64,000 nt of DNA, taken from contig BSQZ01000025.1 of assembly GCA_033239005.1 (NCBI GenBank), positions 7,673,501 through 7,737,500 of the forward strand. The letters run 5' to 3'. Positions 1-9,100 of this stretch are shown piece by piece. Source of the stretch: Lamellibrachia satsuma (lineage: Eukaryota > Annelida > Polychaeta > Sabellida > Siboglinidae). The translations under genes were made by a program, and so were the position numbers. The notes below the pieces were generated by a model. The model did not search any database. It was not told the DNA's origin and saw nothing but the letters and a program-made list of their open reading frames with translations. Within the stretch, counting starts at the first letter, position 1; each line of letters begins with the position of its first letter.

Positions 1-114
1 GACTTACGTAAGTGGGCAGCCGAAGGACTGGCCTACCTCACCCTGGACGCAGAGGTCAAACAGGAGCTGGTCGAAGACACCAATGCCATCAATTCTCTCA
101 TTGACCTCGCCAAA
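1..114 (+). CDS. UNC45: UNC45 exon a (cut by window start)
   Basis: Frame 1 reads [19 protein letters not shown] and continues to DLAK, then donor GTAATA at 115. The match to the EGLAYLT block of UNC45 is clear. The exon's true start is outside the window. It ends in phase 0. Confidence 0.9.
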
Positions 115-3100
115 GTAATACATTTTCCCAAATGGTTTGCAGACACGCCTTTTCGTTGTTGGTTGAAACCCATATTTTTTACTTGAAATTCTGTATACAT
201 TTGTATAAATCCGTATACTATTTTTCGTTGGGTCAGGGAGACTCCCATTAAGGCTTTCAACTAGCCACTCTCACAGGAGCCACCATATGTACAATAGATA
301 ATATTCACAAGTATGACACCTATCGGCTAAGAATGAAACTGCGAATCGTGTTTGTGACGTCATTGCAATACATTTGTGATGTCAGTGCGATGTTTGTGAC
401 ATCATTGCAATGCCTGAAACTGGTAGATTTCAAAATTGGTCATAAAAATCTTTTATATTTTTTATTATAATTTCCAAAAGCAGTTGTTTTACTTAGGTAA
501 ATGCATATTGTTATTTGCTGTCTTACAATAGACATTATTTATAACATGTACGACCCCTATTGGCTAAGAAAGAAACCACAGTTGTTGTCACATATAGTGC
601 TGATGTGCATGCGTTGCGAATATCATCTATTGAGTACTAATTTTAAAGTACACAATAATGGCGTATAACGAGAGAAAGACACATTATAGGCTATGAAAAA
701 CAGTACATCGTAAGTGATTAGCTATACATGATTCATTACCCCAGGAGGTACAATGACATTATCATTGGCAAATGTAACAGTTTCTGAGTGCGTCGGTTCA
801 CTGTGTTCAGATCCAAGACAAAGGCATCCTGTACCCCGTTGCTCAGATCCTAGTTAACTGCACCAACAGCTTTGACAAAGTGGATGTTGAAGAGGAACTC
901 GTCGAACTCGCAAAGTTCTCCAAGCAACACGTGCCAGAGGAGCACGAGAAGGTCAGTAGGTGGCGCCACTGCATCTTCTCTGTTGTTTCTTCTAAGTGTC
1001 ATTATGAATGTTTCGACGTGGCATATTTCTTGTATTTGAATTTTTTATTGTCTAATCTGGTGTTTTACTTTGTTGACATTGCACAATCATTTTTTTATTA
1101 ACTTAATTTAAGAGTTACATGTCTTATGAACTTAATTTTGTATTACGCGAGGTAGAAGAATAGTATCGCATCAGATTCTTCAGCAAGAGAATTCAAGTTC
1201 AATTCCTCTTGCTTGGGAAATATTCCTGAAGCTTGGTTAATATTTTCTTGCCATGTTGCCGCAGTTCACTGTATAAATAACTACCAGGCTGTGGACAGTT
1301 CACTGTATAGATAACTACCAGGCTGTGGACAGTTCACTGTATAGATAACTACCAGGCTGAGGACGGTTCACTGTATAGATAACTACCAGGCTGTGGACGG
1401 TTCACTGTATAGATAACTACCAGGCTGAGGACGGTTCACTGTATAGATAACTACCAGGCTGTGGACGGTTCACTGTATAGATAACTACCAGGCTGTAGAC
1501 GGTTCACTGTATAGATAACTACCAGGCTGTGGACGGTTCACTGTATAGATAACTACCAGGCTGAGGACGGTTCACTACCAGGCTGTGGACAGTTCACTGT
1601 ATAGATAACTACCAGGCTGTGGACAGTTCACTGTATAGATAACTACCAGGCTGTGGACAGTTCACTGTATAGATAACTACCAGGCTGTGGACAGTTCACT
1701 GTATAGATAACTACCAGGCTGTGGACAGTTCACTGTATAGATAACTACCAGGCTGTGGACAGTTCACTGTATAGATAACTACCAGGCTGTGGACAGTTCA
1801 CTGTATAGATAACTACCAGGCTGTGGACAGTTCACTGTATAGATAACTACCAGGCTGAGGACAGTTCACTGTATAGATAACTACCAGGCTGTGGACAGTT
1901 CACTGTATAGATAACTACCAGGCTGAGGACAGTTCACTGTATAGATAACTACCAGGCTGAGGACAGTTCACTGCATAGATAACTACCAGGCTGAGGACAG
2001 TTCACTGTATAGATAACTACCAGGCTGAGGACAGTTCACTGCATAGATAACTACCAGGCTCTGGACAGTTCACTGCATAGATAACTACCAGGCTGAGGAC
2101 AGTTCACTGCATAGATAACTACCAGGTGGAGGACAGTTCACTGCATAGATAACTACCAGGCTGTGGACAGTTCACTGCATAGATAACTACCAGGCTGTGG
2201 ACAGTTCACTGCATAGATAACTACCAGGCTGTGGACAGTTCACTGTATAGATAACTACCAGGCTGTGGACAGTTCACTGTATAGATAACTACCAGGCTGA
2301 GGACAGTTCACTGTATAGATAACTACCAGGCTGTGGACAGTTCACTGTATAGATAACTACCAGGCTGAGGACAGTTCACTGTATAGATAACTACCAGGCT
2401 GAGGACAGTTCACTGCATAGATAACTACCAGGCTGAGGACAGTTCACTGTATAGATAACTACCAGGCTGAGGACAGTTCACTGCATAGATAACTACCAGG
2501 CTCTCGACAGTTCACTGCATAGATAACTACCAGGCTGAGGACAGTTCACTGCATAGATAACTACCAGGTGGAGGACAGTTCACTGCATAGATAACTACCA
2601 GGCTGTGGACAGTTCACTGCATAGATAACTACCAGGCTGTGGACAGTTCACTGCATAGATAACTACCAGGCTGTGGACAGTTCACTGCATAGATAACTAC
2701 CAGGCTGTGGACAGTTCACTGTATAGATAACTACCAGGCTGTGGACAGTTCACTGTATAGATAACTACCAGGCTGAGGACAGTTCACTGTATAGATAACT
2801 ACCAGGCTGAGGACAGTTCACTGTATAAGTAACTACTAGGCTGTGAACAGCGGTAGAACTATGAGAATGAATAGCTTTCAAGCACTGATTGAGACATGGC
2901 TGAATGATTCCCAGAGAAGTTGGGTTGGTGTTGGAATGAACAGATTGTGAAGTGTAAAACATTTTGAAATGTGTGCTATGTGAGGACTCATCCTTTGTCA
3001 GTAAATGGTTCTCTTCTATGACAGGACAAAGAGCCGTACATTTCGGAGCGAGTCAAGAAATTACTCCGCACCGGGGTAGTTAATGCACTTGTTGTGCTGT

Positions 3101-6100
3101 CCAAAACTGAAAGTGAAAGTAGCCGTGAACTCCTTGCAAGGTGAGCTAAGGTTAAAAAGCCAGAAACATCTTATGTGCTTGTCTATTTGATGTTATTGAA
3201 ACTGTGTGGGTTGTATAAATTGAAAGTAGTAGAAAGAAAAAGAAAGTACAGAAGGCACAGAGTCTTGTATGACTTGGGACGCTAGAAGTAAAGTTAACTA
3301 CATTTTGTTCACTGAAAGAAAATAATGCAAAGCTTCTTTTTGTATTAGTGATTTCTAACAAAGACCTCTGTCTGAAACTCTTTAAATATGATTTGGGATG
3401 TGACAGTTAAATGTTCAATATAATGTCCTATTATGTGATGACATTGTGGTTGACGACAGAACATGTGTAGTAGCATCAGTTTGATGACCTGATGCTGCTG
3501 ATTTCAGGGTGTATCTTGCTCTGGTGATGGACCCGGAACATCGGGGTTTAATTGTACAGCAGGGTGGTGCCAAGGTAAGCAGTGCCTCCATCTGGTGGTG
3601 AAAACTAAGCCTGCCTGTGTGTGACTTTGGCAAGTTCATATTCACTTTAGCTGTCATGACACAAAACTACTCAAACATTTAATGTTAAATATCAGTGTGT
3701 GGACTTACTTGTTATGTTGGTACTGGTTGGTGATGTTTGGTGCTGGTTGGTGTGTTGGTTGGTGCTGGTTGGTGTTGTTTGGTGTTGATTGGATGCTGGT
3801 TGGTGTTGGTTGGTGCTGGTTAGTGCTGGTTGGTGTTGGTTGGTGCTGGTTGGTGTTGTTTGGTGCTGGTTGGTGTTGGTTGGATGCTGGTTGGTGTTGG
3901 TTGGTGCTGGTTAGTGCTGGTTGGTGCTGGTTGGTGTTGGTTGGTGCTGGTTGGTGTTGTTTGGTGTGGTTGGTGTTGGTTGGATGCTGGTTGGTGTTGG
4001 TTGGTGCTGGTTAGTGCTGGTTGGTGCTGGTTGGTGTTGGTTGGTGCTGGTTGGTGTTGTTTGGTGCTGGTTGGTGTTGGTTGGATGCTGGTTGGTGCTG
4101 GTTAGTGCTGGTTGGTGCTGGTTGGTGATAGTTCGTGATGGTTTGTGATGGTTGGTACTGGTTGGTACTGGTGTGCGTGCGTGCATGTATGCTGCGTGCG
4201 TGCGTGCGCACAAGGTTATGAGTAGGTTACCTGCAGACATGTTAAATTTTGGTCAACTTTTCTGATTGACAATATGAAGGTTTCAGTCAACTGTGAACCA
4301 TGTACACACACATTTTCAGGCCCTGATCCCACTGGCTAATTCAGGGAATCCTGTTGGTAAGGCCATTGCTGCTCAAGCACTGGCTAAGATCGCTATCACC
4401 CAGAACCCAGAGATAGCATTCCCTGGCCAGAGGGTAAGTACCCTGTGTTTATTCATATAAGTAAAGGAACACACAATTTTAATTAGGTATGTGGAAATGT
4501 ATAAATAGGCATAATTTTAAAATAAATGTTCGTGTGTTGGCTGACATTATTTCAACGAACATTATTTCAAGTTTCAGCAGACGTTATTTCAACAGACATT
4601 ATATCGTTACTAATGATAGAAGGTAAAGTAGGACAACTTCTCTTTATGAACGCTCTTTACTCTTGATTGATGATATTTGATCCCAGTGCAATAAAGAATT
4701 CTTGAAATATTTTTCTTTAAGGAAATACACTACTCACTGTGCAATGATACAACTGGAGTGTAATGGTACATCTGGAGTGTAATGGTACATCTGGAGTTTA
4801 ATGTTACAGCTGATGTGTAACATTACAACTGCTGTTTAATGTTACAACTGATATGTAGCATTACAACTGTTGTTTATTGCTACAACTGCTGTGTAACATT
4901 ACTGCTGTGTAACATTACTGCTGTGTGCGCAGTCTTTGTAAGACTGACAGGACAAACCGAAAATGTACCTTTTTAACCTTTCTTGCCCTCCTGACCTTGC
5001 TTGCCCTCCTGACCTTGCTTGCCCTACCGATCTCTTCAGCACATTCAGTCATCCATCTGTTGACAACTTCAACATTGTATACTGATTTAGAGATTTCCCA
5101 ACCCTTTGGTTCTGATGTGGCTCTGGGCGCGGGTTTCCGTGGATTCTGGCATAAAACAATGTTATCATCCTAAGTAACAACTAATGTTTGTGCCTCAGGC
5201 GTGTGAGGTCGTCCGACCCATCCTACAGTTGTTGGCCATTGAAAAAACAGCACTGCAGAACTTTGAGGCGTTGATGGCACTGACTAATCTCGCCTCCATG
5301 AACGACACCAACAGGTGAGCCAGGTTCTGTTCAACTATAGAATACCATTGTCTTTGATGTTTCCCTATAGTCCCAATGTCTTTGATGTTTCCCTGTAGTC
5401 CCATTGTCTTTGATGTTTCCCTGTAGTCGAATTGTCTTTGATGTTTCCTTGTAGTCCCATTGTCTTCTATGTTTCCCTGTAATCCCATTGTCTTCTATGT
5501 TTCCCTGTAGTCGAATTTTCTTCTATGTTTCCCTGTAGTCCCATTGTCTTTGATGTATCCTTGTAGTTCCATTGTCTTTGATGTATCCTTGTAATCCCAA
5601 TGTCTTTGATGTATCCTTGTAATCCCAATGTCTTTGATGTATCCTTGTAATCCCAATGTCTTTGATGTTTCCTTGTAATCCCATTGTCTTTGATGTTTCC
5701 TTGTAATCCCAATGTCTTTGATGTATCCTTGTAATCCCATTGTCTTTGATGTTTCCTTGTAATCCCAATGTCTTTGATGTATCCTTGTAATCCCAATGTC
5801 TTTGATGTTTCCTTGTAGTCCCATTGTCTTTGATGTTTCCTTGTAATCCCATTGTCTTTGATGCTTCCTTGTAATCCCATTGTCTTTGATGTTTCCTTGT
5901 AATCCCATTGTCTTTGATGTTTCCTTGTAATCCCATTGTCTTTGATGTTTCCTTGTAATCCCATTGTCTTTGATGTTTCCTTGTATTCCCATTATCTTTG
6001 ATGTATCCTTGTAATCCCAATGTCTTTGATGTTTCCTTGTAATCCCATTGTCTTTGATGTTTCCTTGTAATCCCATTGTCTTTGATGTTTCCTTGTAGTC

Positions 6101-9100
6101 CAATTGTCTTTTATGTTTCCTTGTAATCCCATTGTCTTTGATGCTTCCTTGTAATCCCATTGTCTTTGATGTTTCCTTGTAATCCCATTGTCTTTGATGT
6201 TTCCTTGTAATCCCATTGTCTTTGATGTTTCCTTGTAATCCCATTGTCTTTGATGTTTCCTTGTATTCCCATTATCTTTGATGTATCCTTGTAATCCCAA
6301 TGTCTTTGATGTTTCCTTGTAATCCCATTGTCTTTGATGTTTCCTTGTAATCCCATTGTCTTTGATGTTTCCTTGTAGTCTAATTGTCTTTTATGTTTCC
6401 TTGTAATCCCATTGTCTTTGATGCTTCCTTGTAATCCCATTGTCTTTGATGTTTCCTTGTAATCCCATTGTCTTTGATGTTTCCTTGTAATCCCATTGTC
6501 TTTGATGTTTCCTTGTAATCCCATTGTCTTTGATGTTTCCTTGTAATCCCATTGTCTTTGATGTTTCCTTGTAGTCCAATTCTCTTTTATGTTTCCTTGT
6601 AATCCCATTGTCTTTGATGTTTCCTTGTATTCCCATTATCTTTGATGTATCCTTGTAATCCCAATGTCTTTGATGTTTCCTTGTAATCCCATTGTCTTTG
6701 ATGTTTCCTTGTAATCCCATTGTCTTTGATGTTTCCTTGTAGTCTAATTGTCTTTTATGTTTCCTTGTAATCCCATTGTCTTTGATGCTTCCTTGTAATC
6801 CCATTGTCTTTGATGTTTCCTTGTAATCCCATTGTCTTTGATGTTTCCTTGTAATCCCATTGTCTTTGATGTTTCCTTGTAATCCCATTGTCTTTGATGT
6901 TTCCTTGTAATCCCATTGTCTTTGATGTTTCCTTGTAGTCCAATTCTCTTTTATGTTTCCTTGTAATCCCATTGTCTTTGATGTTTCCTTGTAATCCCAT
7001 TGTCTTTGATGTTTCCTTGTAGTCCCATTGTCTTTTATGTTTCCTTGTAGTCCAATTGTCTTTTATGTTTCCTTGTAATCCAATTGTGTTTGATGCTTCC
7101 TTGTAATCCCATTGTCTTTGATGTTTCCTTGTAATCCCATTGTCTTTGATGTTTCCTTGTAGTCCCATTGTCTTTTATGTTTCCTTGTAATCCCATTGTC
7201 TTTGATGTTTCCCTGTAGTCCCATTTTCTTTGATGTTTCCTTGTAATCCCATTGTCTTTGATGGTTCCCTGTAGTCCCATTGTCTTTGATGTTTCCCTGT
7301 AATCCCATTGTCTTCTATGTTTCCCTGTAATCCTATTGTCTTTGATGTTTCCCTGTAGTCCCATTGTCTTTGATGTTTCCCTGTATTCCCATTGTCTTTG
7401 ATGTTTCCCTGCAGTTCCATTGTTATCGTATTTATCATTCTGCGTGACGTTTTCGCTAATACGCACTCTCGTTTTTGTTGGAGTCTGAGATGTGATATTC
7501 AGGTGTAGCTGTAAGCACCACTAGTTGCAGGATGTTTAGACACAGCGGGTCAGTGAGTCCACGATTAGTTACACATTTACCTCGTGTGTGGGATCTTTTA
7601 GACACCAAGTAGAAGGAACCTACAGATTTTAGTGTTTCTTCTGAAAGTCAAAACGGAGTGAACAAAATTGCAAGAGGAATCAAGCTTGTCCTCTTAATTG
7701 ATCGGACGACCTCACACGCAGTGCTCTAGCCTCCTAGCTACCACATTGTGTCACCAATGTTGAGTGATTGTTGTAGCAGTGATGTCATTGTGTAGAGTAG
7801 TTGTTGTAGCAGTGATGTCACTGTGTTGAGTGGTTGTTGTAGTGCTGGGTGGTGTAGTGCTGGTGATTGGCAGCAGGTGGTGTAGTGCTGGTGATTGGCA
7901 GCAGGTGGTGTAGTGCTGGTGATTGGCAGCACGTGGTGTAGTGCTGGTGATTGGCAGCACGTGGTGTAGTGCTGGTGATTGGCAGCACGTGGTGTAGTGC
8001 TGGTGATTGGCAGCAGGTGGTGTAGTGCTGTGTTGAATGGTTGTCGTAAACAGATGCTACATGTTTTAACAGGGTACAGATAATTGTAGGACATTAAACT
8101 CACCCGTCGAATTGCACACACCAAGTTTTTCTAAGAGTTGGAAGGGAAATTCTCAGTGGACGGTAAAGTTAAATCTCCAATGTTTGTAGGAGTCGCATAG
8201 TGAAGGAAGAAGGGATCCCAATGATAGAGCATTACTTGTATGAGGAGCACGAGCAGCTGCAGAGAGCCGCCATGGAGTGTATGTGTAACATGGTCATGAA
8301 CGAGGAGGTAAGTCGTGGCATGGAGTGTGTGTGTAACATGGTCATGAAAGAGGAGGTAAGTCATGGCATGGAGTGTATGTGTAACATGGTCATGAACGAG
8401 GACGGAAGTCATGGCATGGAGTGTGTGTGTAACATGGTCATGAACGAGGAGGTAAGTCATGCCATGGAGTGTGTGTGTAACATGGTCATGAACGAGGAGG
8501 TAAGTCATGGCATGGAGTGTATGTGTAACATGGTCATGAACGAGGAGGTAAGTCATGGCATGGAGTGTGTGTGTATCATGGTCATGAACGAGGAGGTAAT
8601 CTTTGCCGGGAAGAAACAGTAGGAACAGTAGAACCCTTCTAAAGTGGCTACCCAAGAAACTGACATAGTGTCTGATTAGATGGGTAGCCGAATTACAGAG
8701 GTTGGTCAGATATATAGGTGTGGGGAAACAGACTTCTACACGAGGCCGCAACAGACTGTTATACAAGGCCGCAACAGACTGTTATACAAGGCTGATGGAC
8801 CCTCGATAAACCAATGGCTTCTTTGTCCTCTTGCATCTAGGCTTTTATTAAATCTTGTTAAATTGAGGGATTCTACTGTAGTTATTTGTAGTTTATCATT
8901 TGAACCAGGAATGTGCCATAACCAAAGATGTTATTACTGTGACATTGTTTAAACATTATATTGCCCTTATATTTAAGATCATTAGATACCAAAGGTAACA
9001 AATTTAAATTTGGTAAACAAATTTCAAAAAGCATGTTATGTTATGCTGTCGACTATCAATAATGTTTATTATGTAGAACATTCACATGTAAATAAACAAC

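Noticed and set aside
1262..2850. CRISPR-like array
   Set aside because: Units are contiguous 34-bp copies with no unique spacers, and it lies in an animal intron.
3682..4240. Open frames over the TTGGTGCTGG repeat as small proteins
   Set aside because: Low-complexity by-products of an intronic repeat within UNC45.
8200..8622. 140-codon ORF as an independent gene
   Set aside because: It is UNC45 exon g reading into the duplicated donor repeat.
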